Source: Arsenophonus sp046530735 (GTDB taxonomy: Bacteria; Pseudomonadota; Gammaproteobacteria; Enterobacterales; Enterobacteriaceae). From it: 64,000 nucleotides of DNA. The position numbers were made by a program, and so were the translations under genes. Position 1 is the stretch's first letter. The number at the start of each line of letters is the position of its first letter. The notes beneath the pieces are model-generated. The model had not been told where the DNA came from. It searched no databases and saw nothing but the letters and a program-made list of their open reading frames with translations. Shown piece after piece: positions 11,040 to 22,840 of this stretch. The stretch lies in NCBI GenBank assembly GCA_046530735.1, contig JBHEQV010000004.1:62001-126000 (forward strand), in the 5' to 3' direction.

Positions 11040-12320
11040 AAATATCCATAAAACCAGATATTACCCTGTATCCATTGAATGAACTCATCGTAATGGGATG
11101 ATATGTAGTTGATAGGTGCTGTTCTTAAGACAGCACCAGAAGGCATGCTGTTCAATATGATAATACCTTTGTCGATAGGCGTTTATGGCGTAGATCATAA
11201 CGATTATTCGTCATATCAAATCATGCAGACTGGTATTGGCGATGTTGATACTAAAGTGTTTAAGATCAAGAAGATATTAACGGTTAGGTAATATGCTTCA
11301 ACAGCTCCTTGCTACTGACTTATCTCAAGTGTGCAAAATTATCAAAAAAAGTTACTACCCATCACTTTTACCTGCAATGGCAGGGGGTGTACCCCCCCCA
11401 CCAGTGATTTTCACTAAGCTCTAGGGATTTTCGGTAAAAAACATATGCTCTTTCTGTCAATACTATCAGTAGACTGAAACGGTGTTAACTTGAAGAGTGT
11501 CGGCAATGCTATCTGCATGATTTAAGTGATACGTATTACGTTTATTTCTTTCTTGAAGGTATATTATTCTATTAGGTAAGATGATCGCTTTTCCTACTGA
11601 TCATTATCGGCGGCGCTGATGAATAGAAGTAAAAACTCATTGCGGTTAAAAATGGTTATCGAGAATCAGAATCAAGCTGTGTCGATTTTTCTAAATGACC
11701 TGCGAACATGGGGACTTAATCCTATCTCCAGGTTTGTGCTAGGATATGAATAGGTACACCCTTTGCTTTGGTATCATAGAAAAGATATTTCCAGACATGC
11801 AGCAATAACTCTATTAGCTACACAAAATAGCTAATGCACTGGTTTTACTTTTTAAAGGCATCCAACTGAAAGTTAAGGTTTAGCTACAGAGAATTCTGGC
11901 TAGCAGAGGAACTGCAATTCTGATAATAAAACTCTTGATATTTTATTGGAAAGATTTTCAGCGAAGTATCCTGCAGCGATGAAGAAGTTGAAAAAGATCG
12001 AGAAGAATTATTAGTATTTTATGCCTTCCCGACAGCCGCACACTTTTACGTTAATAAAAACAATTAATCCAATTGAATAAACTTTTATAATATGAGCCTA
12101 TGAAGCTAACGCGCGAAGCACTATAGTTTAAAATAATCCTTTAATGGTATTTAATCTGACTACTCGTTTATTTAAAAAGATAAAACTGCATTAAAGGGGT
12201 TAACCTGGTGACTCTGGTGCTAAACAACATCTAATTTAAGGATGGAAACAGATTTATCAAGTATCAGAGTAGAACGTACTCTGCCATTACATTATACGTT
12301 AAATATACTAATAATTTTAA
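11040..12320 (+). mobile_element. IS256-family transposase relic, copy 2
   Basis: Aligns along its length with copy 1 (6700-8090) and copy 3 (59935-61190). Readable pieces are QTGIGDVDTKVFKIKK near 11228, SRLKRC near 11468, LIAVKNGYRESESS near 11637 (family LIAIEDGYRESE) and a C-terminal tail near 12240-12290. A run of eight C at 11391-11398 interrupts the frame. Ends approximate; inactive. Confidence 0.8.
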
Positions 12321-13408
12321 ATTTTAGCAGAAAGTGTTGATAGATTGTCTAGCGTAATTACCTCACTTGTATCATGGCTGTCATAAGCAGCAGCGCAATA
12401 TTAACAATAACAAAATCGCCTTATTCGGTAAATAATTGTATCCATTATATTTTATTAATAAGAGGTTCCTAAAGAGTTATTGTTAATGATAAAGAATCTA
12501 GCAATTATTTGTGGAAACTCTGATCGGTTAGTTTCGGTAAGGTATTCCAATTAATAAAGATAAGCTGTCTAATTAATTAACAGATAAGTGGAAATTTATC
12601 TAGTCAGATCTGAATTTCAGCTGTTATGATATTATTTTGATAGGGAATTAGTCTCTAATTTATCATCGATATCGATAGGATAGATGCTAATACTTAACTG
12701 TTCTCCTACTTAACGTGACATGCGAATTAACTGTCTATATTAAGGACGCAAATCGATTTTGTTTTACCTTCCGTAGATCGGAATTTGCTTAATATGTAAT
12801 TATTTTATTTTAAGCTAGGTTAATAAACATTATTAAAGCTTACTATCTTTGCTATTAAAGAATTGAAGTGCCAATAATTCTCTATTTTTTGCCCCCTACT
12901 TCACTAATCATTAAAGTAACCACAAGAATACTATTAGGGATTTAAACAATTGAATAGAGGTCATCAATCCCATTAAGCGTCCTTATTATAATAAGGACGC
13001 TTAAAAATAGAAGCTAACGTTTTAGGTGATAAAATACCAGGTAAATATGCCGTCAAATCAGAATCTGGTAATAATAATTTATAATTCTTTTATTTTGCTT
13101 ATTCAATGAAGGATTAAGAGAGTTTATTTGGCGTTTTATGAACATAAAAACATTTCTCCTGATAGAGAAGAAATAATTCATAGAGAATATTAGCGCATAT
13201 TTCATCGTATTCCAGTTGCTTTAGAACTGATCATTATGACATTTTTTATTAAAATGTGATAATTTTATGCATCAAATTAAGCAATCATTAATTATTTCTT
13301 CTGGATTTAAGTCATTTATTGATAGAAAATCAAGTGAGATATTTTATAGCTGAAAAGAAGGAAAACGTTTACCTAAATTTTATCAGAATTAAGGTGAGAT
13401 GGAGAAGG
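12321..13408. other. gene-free stretch downstream of lpxH
   Basis: In E. coli purE and purK follow lpxH on this strand. I looked for both and could not recognise either. The only clear structure is the 32-bp palindrome at 12973-13004. A plus-strand piece near 13170-13230 (HRIPVALELI) is open but unassigned. Confidence 0.4.
12973..13004. terminator. perfect 32-bp palindrome, possible terminator
   Basis: The sequence TTAAGCGTCCTTATTA is followed directly by its exact reverse complement, then AAATAG. As RNA on either strand it would form a long stem with a central GC-rich segment. It lies about 400 bp downstream of the lpxH stop and may be the old terminator of the lpxH-pur transcript. Lack of a clear U-run leaves the function open. 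Confidence 0.5.
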
Positions 13409-14134
13409 TTAATAAAAAGGAAAATAAAACAGCTCTATGGTTTTAGGAGTTATTTTGATCATTGAGCCATTTTGATCCCAGGCACCTAATACCGCTCGGT
13501 ATAATATTTTACCATTAACATTAACTTCATGGGTAGCAGGTCGATGAGTATGCCCATGGATAATCCAATCGACTTGATGTTTCCGGAATTTTTCAATTAC
13601 TATTTGTTTATTAACATCGGTAATGAACTCTGGCTTAAGTCGAGTAGCAGATTGACTGTTCTTACGGATTCTTTCAGCAATACGGTGACGGGTAGATAAT
13701 GGAAGCGCTAGAAATAACTTTTGCAACCACCGATTATATACTCGTTTTCGATAACGTTGATAAGAAATATCATCAGTACAAAGTGTATCACCGTGTAATA
13801 TTAGAATATTGTGGCCATATAATGTTAATGCTTTCTCTGATGGTAATAATATCATGCCACTTTCTTTGGCAAATTTCTTGCCTAATAAAAAATCACGATT
13901 ACCATGAATAAAGTAGCATGAAACACCTTCACTTTTCAGTTCTTTAAGTTCTTGAACTATAAGTTTAAGAAGAAGGCTAGGATCATCATCACCGATCCAA
14001 TAATCAAAAAAGTCACCTAAAATATACAATGCCTTAGCTTGACTCGCTTGTTCACGTAAGAAATGCAAAAAACTGACAGTGATAGACGGCTCTTTTTCGC
14101 TCAAATGCAAGTCAGAAATAAATAAGATTGCCAT
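13409..14134 (-). CDS. lpxH: UDP-2,3-diacylglucosamine diphosphatase LpxH
   Basis: Cleaves UDP-2,3-diacylglucosamine to lipid X and UMP, the fourth step of lipid A synthesis, at the inner membrane surface. The 241 residues match E. coli LpxH (240). It is a calcineurin-like metallophosphoesterase with all metal motifs: ISDLHLS near residue 5, GDFFDYWIGDD near 40, GNRDFL near 79, HGDTLC near 114 and HGHTHRP near 195. The ATG at 14134 starts MAILFISDLHLS, the family N-terminus. Position between (dead) ppiB and the pur region is ancestral. Retention indicates that the cell still builds lipopolysaccharide. Confidence 0.96.
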   Translation of the reverse strand: MAILFISDLHLSEKEPSITVSFLHFLREQASQAKALYILGDFFDYWIGDDDPSLLLKLIVQELKELKSEGVSCYFIHGNRDFLLGKKFAKESGMILLPSEKALTLYGHNILILHGDTLCTDDISYQRYRKRVYNRWLQKLFLALPLSTRHRIAERIRKNSQSATRLKPEFITDVNKQIVIEKFRKHQVDWIIHGHTHRPATHEVNVNGKILYRAVLGAWDQNGSMIKITPKTIELFYFPFY

Positions 14135-14140
14135 AATTTT

Positions 14141-14620
14141 TAATTATTTATTAATGGTTATCCATTTAATGATAACGTCTTCAACTGAGGTATATATATT
14201 AAAATAAGCACTACGACCCGTTTCAACTCCTTTAATTCTATTAATAATCTTCATTTCTTTAACTATTTTGCCAAAGACATAGTGACCCTTAACCATTTTA
14301 TTATTTTAAATAAAAATTTAGAAAGTCGTTGTTGATAACATTAATAAAGAATTTTGCTATTGCTGAATCTGAATCATTAATTCTAGAGACGAGTATAATT
14401 CCCATTGGTCATTTTAAGTCGTTTATTCGTAATCATTTTTGATTGGGATCTTCTTAGTTATTTTTTGCTGAATTCCGGGTTTAAACTTTCATATTAGATG
14501 ATAAATGTAATTAATAATGTGATAAAAATCGTTCATAGTAAAATCTATTACGAGAATAGTTTAAAAAACTTTTACTGTTATGGGATAATTTTTTATTAAA
14601 AATTTTAATGATAAAATCTC
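14141..14620 (-). pseudogene. ppiB: decayed ppiB (peptidyl-prolyl isomerase B)
   Basis: Cytoplasmic cyclophilin relic. The C-terminal end is clear on the minus strand at about 14300-14147: KGHYVFGKIVKEM, then IKGVETGRSAYFN and EDVIIKWITINK (family FAKVVDGMDVVDKIKGVATGRSG..EDVIIESVTV). Further upstream, at about 14350 and 14560, pieces such as SKIFY (family TAQFFINV) and an FYDNTIFHRVI-like segment can be followed across frameshifts. It is directly upstream of lpxH on the same strand, as in E. coli. Confidence 0.85.
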
Positions 14621-14924
14621 TTAAATTGGTGTGAAATTACCTACCTATTCCCTTATCTCTGATAAATTGTTATAAGTAATGTAAAATTAAAAGAAAAATA
14701 AGTAATTTAAAGCATATCAACTATATTATACTAATATAGAATTGATTGCGTAAGTATTTATTTAATGTTAAATAATTTCCTTGCACTTTCTGGTTGCATA
14801 ACTAAAAATATAAGTTTTTAATGGTAAAATTTATTGATAGAAAGAGTAGCTTATATAGACTTATAATTAAAAGGTAAACCATTTACCCGCATGTGCATAT
14901 CCAGTTGATAATGGGAAATTTTTA
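14621..14924. other. ppiB-cysS divergent spacer
   Basis: About 300 bp that should hold the cysS promoter and the old ppiB promoter. It is too AT-rich to single out a reliable -35/-10 pair. No gene seen. Confidence 0.4.
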
Positions 14925-16334
14925 ATGTTAAAAATTTATAATACACTAAGTCGTCAAAAAGAAGAGTTTAGACCTATTACTCCAGGCAAAATTGGTATGT
15001 ACGTGTGTGGCGTTACTATTTATGATTTATGTCATATTGGTCATGGGAGAACTTTTGTAGTATTTGATGTAGTTAGTCGTTATTTACGTTATCTTGGTTA
15101 TGATCTGACTTACATACGTAATATAACTGACGTGGATGATAAGATTATTAAACGGGCGGCTGAAAATAATGAAACAAATGACGCTTTGACATCACGTATG
15201 TTAATTGAAATGTATAAAGACTTTGATGCCTTAAATATTTTTCGCCCAAATCTTGAGCCAAGAGCAACACACCATATTAAAGAAATTATTGCTTTGACCG
15301 AGAAACTAATTGAGCATGGCCATGCTTATATTGCAGACAATGGTGATGTCATGTTTGCTATTAATAGCGATCCTGATTATGGATTATTATCCCGCCAAGA
15401 TCTTAAACAATTAAAAGCTGGAGCAAGAGTTGAAGTCACAGATGCTAAACTTAATCCATTAGATTTTGTACTATGGAAAATATCTAAACCCAATGAACCA
15501 AGTTGGTCTTCCCCTTGGGGAAATGGGCATCCAGGTTGGCATATCGAATGTTCCGCTATAAATAGAAAGCAACTAGGTAAACATTTTGATATCCATGGTG
15601 GTGGAGCAGATTTAATGTTTCCTCATCATGAAAATGAAATAGCTCAATCAACTTGTGCTCATAATGGACCCTATGTAAATTATTGGATGCATACTGGAAT
15701 GGTTATGGTCAATCGGGAGAAAATGTCAAAATCATTAAATAATTTCTTTACAATTCGTGATGTATTGACGCATTATGATGCCGAAACAGTACGTTATTTC
15801 TTATTATCAGGACATTACCGTAGCCAATTAAACTATACTGAAAAAAATTTAAAACAAGCTCGCGCAGCCATAGAGCGTCTTTATACCGCTTTACTAGATA
15901 CAAATACTAATGATATTAAATATGTTAATAATGAAATATTTAAACAACGTTTTATACAAGCGATGAACGATGACTTTAATACTCCGGATGCTTATTCAGT
16001 TCTATTTGATTTAGTAAGAGAAATTAATCGATTGAAAGCCAATAATATGGCAATGGCGAATGGATTAGCAGTACAATTACGTCAATTAACAAATATATTG
16101 GGATTACTAACACAAAATCCTGAACAATTTTTGCAAAATCAAGTACAAGTTTCTCACAGCATTGACGTAGAAAAAATTAAGATCTTAATTAAGAAACGTA
16201 ATGATGCACGCGAAAACAAATTATGGGCGCAGGCTGATTTAGCTCGTGATCAACTTAGTAAAATGGGTATTATTTTAGAGGATAGTCCGCAAGGAACCGT
16301 ATGGCGTTATAAGTCAAAACAGTATCAAATTTAG
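14925..16334 (+). CDS. cysS: cysteinyl-tRNA synthetase CysS
   Basis: Class I synthetase that charges tRNA-Cys. Its 469 residues match the family (461 in E. coli). The Zn-binding Cys of MYVCGVTIYD lies near residue 28 and is followed by the HIGH signature HIGHGRTF near 37. The other zinc ligands lie in WHIECSA near 207 and FPHHENEIAQS near 233. The KMSKS loop KMSKSLNNFF is near 266. The C-terminal DALR-type helical domain runs to the end. The ATG is preceded by GGGAAA. It diverges from the dead ppiB, as in E. coli. Confidence 0.97.
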   Translation: MLKIYNTLSRQKEEFRPITPGKIGMYVCGVTIYDLCHIGHGRTFVVFDVVSRYLRYLGYDLTYIRNITDVDDKIIKRAAENNETNDALTSRMLIEMYKDFDALNIFRPNLEPRATHHIKEIIALTEKLIEHGHAYIADNGDVMFAINSDPDYGLLSRQDLKQLKAGARVEVTDAKLNPLDFVLWKISKPNEPSWSSPWGNGHPGWHIECSAINRKQLGKHFDIHGGGADLMFPHHENEIAQSTCAHNGPYVNYWMHTGMVMVNREKMSKSLNNFFTIRDVLTHYDAETVRYFLLSGHYRSQLNYTEKNLKQARAAIERLYTALLDTNTNDIKYVNNEIFKQRFIQAMNDDFNTPDAYSVLFDLVREINRLKANNMAMANGLAVQLRQLTNILGLLTQNPEQFLQNQVQVSHSIDVEKIKILIKKRNDARENKLWAQADLARDQLSKMGIILEDSPQGTVWRYKSKQYQI

Positions 16335-16719
16335 TCTATATGTTTTTATATTGATTATCTTTAGATAAGATTCAGAATACTGCGTAGTAAGGAATATTTT
16401 CTTATTAAGTGAAAAATTTCATTTTAGTGGTGACGTCAGTTAAATATATTTCATTATTTGAAATAGTGCATTTTGATAGGCCAAGATAACATTAGTTTAG
16501 TTTATCGTTAATAGCAAAATAGTAGTAGTTAAATCAAATGTTTCTTTGTAGAAGTTATTTACCAGTATAACAAAATCAATTTAATTACCCTAGAATTGAT
16601 AGGGAGCCGGTTGTACACTAATAATTTATAGGCGGTCGCTTTTGATATATATTTTGTATCCTTAACCATATTCCATTTTTGACCTAAATTATTATATGAC
16701 CAAGATTGATTAATATTGA
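16335..16719. other. gene-free stretch after cysS
   Basis: In E. coli the small genes ybcI and ybcJ lie between cysS and folD. No trace of either was recognised here. No terminator hairpin with a U-run was seen directly after cysS. Confidence 0.35.
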
Positions 16720-17600
16720 TGGTTACTATTCCAAAATATAGTATGTTTTTTTGAATAATTTAGATTTAACTTTAATTAGTCTTTCATAAATTCCAATTGA
16801 GTTTTACTACTAATACTTATTGTATAATTCTTGTTTATACAATTAAACATATCAAACAGAGTGATCTCAAGTTTTTGATCAGAATTGAAAATAGCTTTGT
16901 GGTACATGTTCCCCATACGCATATCAAATCATTAGACCAATATACCATTCGCTTTAGAATACAGTAGCAGACTAAGTTTTGTATTCTATATCAAGCTCTG
17001 TACATACAATGATCGAATTCCTATTTTTGATAACTGAATATTTTACAGACAAAAAGATGATCTGTAAGTTCTTTATCATTATCTATAAGTACTCCAAATG
17101 GATATGCATTGGATATATTCAGTTAAGATCAGGCAAGAAGCATCTAATATTGATCGAAATCTTAGCCTTATAAAGACGAATAAAAACCTATTAAATTGCA
17201 TAATCTATGTTTTATGCATTTTTGCAGAATATATTTTGCACTAAGTGCAGATAATGAGACTTGTAGCTTTAAAACATTTTATGGTTCTGATTCTGTAGGG
17301 GTTTCCCCCTGTCTTATTTTATATAAACTTTCTTTTGTAGACTAAAAACAGTAATCAAGTCCAGATATAGATACAACGAGTTTAAGAATTCGCGTACGAC
17401 TGTATCAGATTGGCGAAAGGAAGAAAACGTTTTTTGCAGGAAAAATGACTACGTCTTCTTTCTAAGCTAGTGGGATACCCCACACCTCGGTAAATGAGGA
17501 TGAATATGGCTGTGATCATCAATATTATCTCGTTTTTGTTCTTTAGTAAAAGTAAGTTTCGGATATACTAAATATTTATCTAAAAACGCAAGATCTTTAT
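16720..17600 (-). mobile_element. IS481-family transposase relic, copy C
   Basis: Minus-strand relic that aligns with copy A (2700-3690) over most of its length. On the minus strand, pieces include DDHSHIH near 17515 (family EDRSHTPH), then a KNVFFLSP-like stretch near 17440, a segment at about 17120-17010 equivalent to the DNGKEFTDRLF region, and LYKQELYN near 16830 with a final KLFKKTYY near 16750. All frames are broken and no ends were fixed. The 64-codon open frame at 16979-17173 on the plus strand is an accidental shadow. Confidence 0.75.
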
Positions 17601-19483
17601 TGTTCTGAAGAGCAGCACTGATTTAGATTTCGTAATTTCCTGAAGTAAAGCATTATCATCATAATATTTTTTGTCTTAACTATATCCTATCAGAGATATA
17701 TAGTTATGAATATGGCTGTGTGTGAGGGTATAGATAATAATCTTGAGCTAAATATTTATTGATAAGTAATGTTAAAAATAAGATTTACCAGTTTTAAACA
17801 TAAAAGTATTGCCGTTATTCTGTTTGTCTAGCAACCACAAACCAATACAACTAGTTTAATATAGCACCGCACGCATACTTAAAATATAGCAGCTAATCTT
17901 ATCGCTAAAAATAACATGAGAGTTTCTCTGATAAGAGAGACTACCTTTAAAGGCCATATAATGATCACCGTTATTGGGATTAATGAAAAGAGAGGAGTCA
18001 TAAAAATTTTAATTTGATTGTGTTATTTTGTATAAAAAGAATTTTATTAGCAGAAAAAGCAAAATAACTTTGTCCAAGCGCTTAGTTTAGACTATTGTTC
18101 CCAGTTTGCACTTTAACCTATAACTTTATGGATACTGGAACCAAGTATAACACAGGTATAATAAAGATCAATATTCATTGTTATTGTTTAGGATAAAATA
18201 ATAGTATCGGCTCATTTACGTTTCGATAGTTATATATCATCATTTATTACTTGTGCTACCCTAGTTATCAACTCTTACTATTTTTAGCGTGCTTAAATAG
18301 TAATTTCCATTTTATTTTAAATTAGTCGGGTTGTTTGACTGCTGTAAGAGTAAAATAATGAACTAATTATTCATTGATACAATATTTCCTTTAAAATCTT
18401 GTAATGACAAGATTTCCACAGATAAAGAACTTTTTATTAATAACGGAGAAGTTAATATTAATCTTATATTGAGTTTTTTTTTAAATTATAGAAAATAAAT
18501 CTTAAATATATCAGCTTGTCTCTAACAACTAATAATAACTCTGTCTTAGTTATATTGATGATTTAAGTTAATCTCCTTCACCTTTATAAAAAGTCTTTAA
18601 TCTAATAATAAAAACAAATTTTTAACGTTAAAATCTATGATCAATAAAACAACATAAAAGGATAAAACAATTTGTCGTTTAATAAAAAAATCGAATAGCG
18701 ATGTAAGTAGTGATAAATATATTGAAATATCAAATAATCAATAAAATAACAAAAAATAGATAGCTTTTATCATCATGCCAAGGTTATGTAGAGTCTACAT
18801 GACAAATTTTAATGGACATTGGTTTTAACTGTGTTAGTACTGAGTAAAATATAGAGATTTATAACTAAACAGATCATTTACCTATATATTAAAGATTTAA
18901 TCCTAAATTTAGGAGGTATATATGATATGTTGTTTGTTAAGTTTATAAAAATACCGCTTATAATAGATCAAGACGTTACTTAACTAATAAAACGAAGGAA
19001 TCTTATTATCAATTTTAAAACAGTAAGATGTTATTGTACCTTTAAACATTAAAAGGTTAGTAGAATATTTTTTCTTCAGAAACAGAAGAAAATTTTTACC
19101 ATTCTTACCTGATAAGAATTATATTATGAATATTTACTTTTTTACTTTAAAAGTAGCAAAATATTCTTTAAAATAAGTGAAATTAAGCAAAAAATTAGCC
19201 ACAACTAACATTACAGACTAGAAGAGGTAATGTAAAAATATTTTTTATAATTGATGATTACTCTTTAACTATTACTCGATTATTAGTTATAAGTGATAAT
19301 GTTATTTTTCTAATTTTACAGGATTTATAGGTTTTGATTTAGTCATTAACTTTTACTTCACTTTACTAAGCGTTTTATTTGTTGTTCTACTATCCCATCC
19401 CCTAATCTTTGGATTTTAATAAATCATATAATTTAATATAGACTTTTCTCCATATAAGATTATTTTTCTCTATTTATTGATAT
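17601..19483. other. 1.9-kb gene-free stretch
   Basis: Between the IS481 relic and the end of folD. One open piece near 17880-18000 on the plus strand (IAANLIAKNNMRVSLIRE) could be coding debris but matches nothing I know. The remainder is AT-rich without visible repeats. Confidence 0.35.
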
Positions 19484-20341
19484 TTAAATATCATGATATG
19501 CTTCACAAGCTTCTAAAGTATTTTGCATGAGTGTTGCTACTGTCATTGGGCCAACGCCACCAAGCACATGAGTAATCCAACTAGCGCGTTGTTGTGCTTC
19601 TTGATAGCAGATATCGCCAGTAATTTTGCCATTTTCAAGCAGATTAATTCCTACATCTATAACAATGGCGCCAGGTTTTATCCATTTACCGGGAATAAAA
19701 TTTGGTTTACCAATAGCTACAACTAGTAAATCAGCCTGTTCTATATGATGACGTAAATTAGTAGTAAAGCGATGGGTGACGGTAGTTGTACAACCGGCGA
19801 GTAGTAATTCCAGACTCATAGGGCGACCTACAATATTCGAAGCACCAACGATAACTGCATTTAAACCAAGTAAATTAATCTGGTAGCGCTCAAGTAAGGT
19901 AATAATACCGCGAGATGTGCAAGGGCGTAGTCTTGGGGTGCGTTGACAAAGACAGCCTATGTTATAAGGATGAAAACCATCAACATCTTTGTCTGGATGT
20001 ATATGTTCTAATATCTTAATATAGTCGATAGTTTTTGGTAGCGGTAATTGAACCAGCATTCCATCAATTGCTTTATCATTATTAAGTTGATTAATTAATT
20101 GTAAAAGTTCAAACTCAGTGGTTTTTTCCGATAAATCATATGAGCGAGAAACAAAACCAACTACTTCACAAGTGCGACGTTTACTGTTTACGTAAATCTG
20201 TGAAGCCGGATCATTACCAACTAAAATGACAGCAAGTCCGGGAGCTCGCTTCCCTAGTGAAAGTCTTAATTTAACTTTTTCGGCAATTTCCTGTCCGATT
20301 GTTTCGGAAATCATTTTTCCATTGATAATTTTTGCTGACAT
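19484..20341 (-). CDS. folD: methylenetetrahydrofolate dehydrogenase/cyclohydrolase FolD
   Basis: Bifunctional cytoplasmic enzyme that converts 5,10-methylene-THF to 10-formyl-THF through two reversible steps, supplying C1 units for purines and initiator fMet-tRNA. The 285 residues equal the usual length (288 in E. coli). Catalytic-site elements are YVNSKRRTCE near residue 51 (holding the key Lys), MLVQLPLP near 96 and DKDVDGFHP near 121. The NADP-binding segment is VGASNIVGRPMS near 163. GGVGPMTVATLMQNT forms the conserved C-terminal end. The gene sits just before tRNA-Arg(UCU), as in E. coli and relatives. Confidence 0.96.
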   Translation of the reverse strand: MSAKIINGKMISETIGQEIAEKVKLRLSLGKRAPGLAVILVGNDPASQIYVNSKRRTCEVVGFVSRSYDLSEKTTEFELLQLINQLNNDKAIDGMLVQLPLPKTIDYIKILEHIHPDKDVDGFHPYNIGCLCQRTPRLRPCTSRGIITLLERYQINLLGLNAVIVGASNIVGRPMSLELLLAGCTTTVTHRFTTNLRHHIEQADLLVVAIGKPNFIPGKWIKPGAIVIDVGINLLENGKITGDICYQEAQQRASWITHVLGGVGPMTVATLMQNTLEACEAYHDI

Positions 20342-20458
20342 TTATTTTAGAAATCCATAAAAATATTGTGATACTGCTATTTTGTCAGAAAAAAGTAATG
20401 CTGTCAGTTTTATTAATAGCTAGAAAATGAGCAGATAGATAAATTCACTGAAAAGACG

Positions 20459-20486
20459 TTGACTCAGTGCTCAGTAACCGTATAAT
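20459..20486 (+). promoter_or_regulatory. sigma-70 promoter of tRNA-Arg
   Basis: TTGACT at 20459-20464, a 16-bp spacer and a perfect TATAAT at 20481-20486, about 38 bp before the tRNA. It is one of the best promoter matches in the window. Confidence 0.8.
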
Positions 20487-20524
20487 CCAACAATATTATT
20501 TTTGCTAAACCAGCAGTTTTCTAA

Positions 20525-20601
<77 letters not shown>

Positions 20602-22600
20602 ATAAAATTAACATATTAGAGAAGTTTTTATAGATCCTGTTATAAATAACAGGTTATAATACATACTGTTTATTTATCCAGTTTTTATAGATTATTCAAA
20701 CCACCAAAGAAACATTCTATTTAAGCTTTTCTGCTGTGAAGAAATTTTTTCTTCCAGATCCGTTACAAGGTCAGATGGCTTTTCTCTATTAGCTAACGCA
20801 TTCCCCTAAGTTCGATATAACGGTTGTCATTTTCATAAACCTCTCTTTAAATTAAAGTACTGTACTTATTCGTCATGATGATGAGTAGGCGCTGTGAGAC
20901 TATGAATTGTAGGAATGGGCTTACGGTGACATAATGAAAGAGAATTAGTATATTGCTGACAATGTATTTAACTTGACTTTATCGTCAACCTAATTTTTTA
21001 GTGGTAGCTCCGAATATTCAATTATCCTGTGTATGATGTTGCTAGCGGTATTTGAAGCCAAAATTGGCGATAAATGCCATGATATTTATCATAGATATTT
21101 TATTTCGTTCGGGAATTTTTATTAAAAATACACAATAAAATTCATTATATAAGTTAATAAATTTAAGATACATGATGAAACCCTTTTGAGAAACTTCTTT
21201 TCGTACTTTTTCTGCTTGATAGTTAGAAAGCTCTGGAAATAAAACTATCTAGCTTTATATCCTATATCTTTAAGTTAATTAAATATATCTATTCCTATCA
21301 AGAAAAAAACCAAATCATGATTTATTTATATATAATTATTTTATATAAGTTATATTGGTAATCTTTGTGCGTATATATGTAAGAGTTTATTCTTTAGGTG
21401 GATTATTATAGCTTTATAAGCATTTTAATTCTGCTTAATTTAAGGCACATTTAATTTTTATGTGAGAATGAAAAGTTCAATTGCAGCAGCAGAATTTTCC
21501 AAATATAAGATTAATCTTTCACTTAAGCTATAAGTATCCGAGAGAGATCCACGATTTGTATGCAATTAGTGCTAATAATGCAATGAAAGCTTATCTCATC
21601 TCGTAATTTTCTTGTATAGGCTACTACCCAGTCTTAGATAGTCTGCCTAGTTTGCTGATAGGATCTAAATTACGATTAACAATATGTTTAGTTATAATTG
21701 CCTGCTTATATTCTTCTAAGAATATAGGTATTGATACGGTTCTAATTCTTTTTGCTGATAAGTATCAAGTACATAAATAAAATATAAATGTCTATAAGAG
21801 TTACTGTATTTCCATGTTTAGAAAAACATTTATAAACATAAGCTATTCTTTATTTTATATAAGTGTGAGATAAAATAATTGAAGATTTTTTCCTCATTTC
21901 AGGAATGCTTAAAAACTACGCTTTCCCATGCGTAAAAATTCATAGCTAGTATAAAATAATAACTGAAATAAATTTTGCATTTATATTGGAGGTTTTACTA
22001 AAGTTTTAGCCACATTTGTAATGTTATTATTGATCTTTATAATTGAATAGGATCTTTGATATTTCTTTGATAGAATTTCTTATTGAAGAAATGGTTATTC
22101 ATAATAAATCCTTCGATCTACTTATTTTAAATAGCAAGTCTAATTTAGCTGTCTAATTCTAACTCAAAGTGACTAAAACTAATAATTAAGATTTGTCCTA
22201 TTTTTTCTTATATAGATTGATTTAATTAATTATTCTTATTGTTTTGATGGCAACGAATAAACATGAAGCAGAAATGCTAACAATAAGAGAAAATTTTAAT
22301 AGTTCAATACATAGAAAATGACATTACATATTTCTTCACAATTTTAATTGTGTTTCACTTATATGGTTGCTCTTCTTTTTATAGATACAAAGTAAGATGA
22401 TATAATACACAATGTTTAAAACCAAAACATTGATAATATAGAACGCTACTCTTCTTTCAGAAGAGAGAAGAGGTACACTATTATTTTTTATCAGATCAAA
22501 GTGCACCTGATTAAGTGTTCTATTAATTGGACAATATTTGTAAATACTGGCTAATGATATTCTATATGATAATATCAGCTCTTTTCTACTATGACTAGAG
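20602..22600. other. 2-kb gene-free stretch after the tRNA
   Basis: No integrase, structural phage gene or duplicated tRNA 3' end could be read here. A minus-strand piece near 20790-20720 (DLVTDLEEKISSQQKSLNRM) is open but unassigned. Probably decayed prophage DNA. Confidence 0.35.
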
Positions 22601-22840
22601 TTAAGTAATTTTTACCCTGCTTTTCCTGCGTAGTAGAAAATGAATAAAATTTACCGCTGCTGTGGGGGATGTGCCTCCAAGCCGCTCCCGGCCACTACAC
22701 TGACCTTTATTTCTTGCTAGTGCTAAATCTTGTTTGAATACACTTAACAAATCAGTTCTTGTTCCATTTTCGCTAATCCACTCATCACATGAAAGAAAAA
22801 AATGACAAGCTGGGGGGGAGGTGTTAATTGAACCTATCAA
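22601..22840 (-). pseudogene. possible prophage Rz1-like lysis frame
   Basis: A 79-codon open frame, clearly richer in GC than its surroundings, on the same strand and about 370 bp downstream of the lysozyme relic, where lambdoid and P2 phages keep Rz/Rz1 (spanin) genes. It contains INTSPPACHFFLSCDEW, then TDLLSVFKQDLALARNKGQC; Pro/Cys-rich starts and a C-terminal Cys are seen in some Rz1/LysC proteins. No lipobox is clear. It could equally be another phage gene or a chance frame. Confidence 0.28.

Noticed and set aside
11391..11398. Runs of C or G (also near 5444, 22811 and 27788)
   Set aside because: They stand out in AT-rich DNA but lie in dead elements or debris, so phase variation is not supported.
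12321..13408. Search for purE and purK after lpxH
   Set aside because: Expected from E. coli order, but no conserved block of either could be read on either strand.
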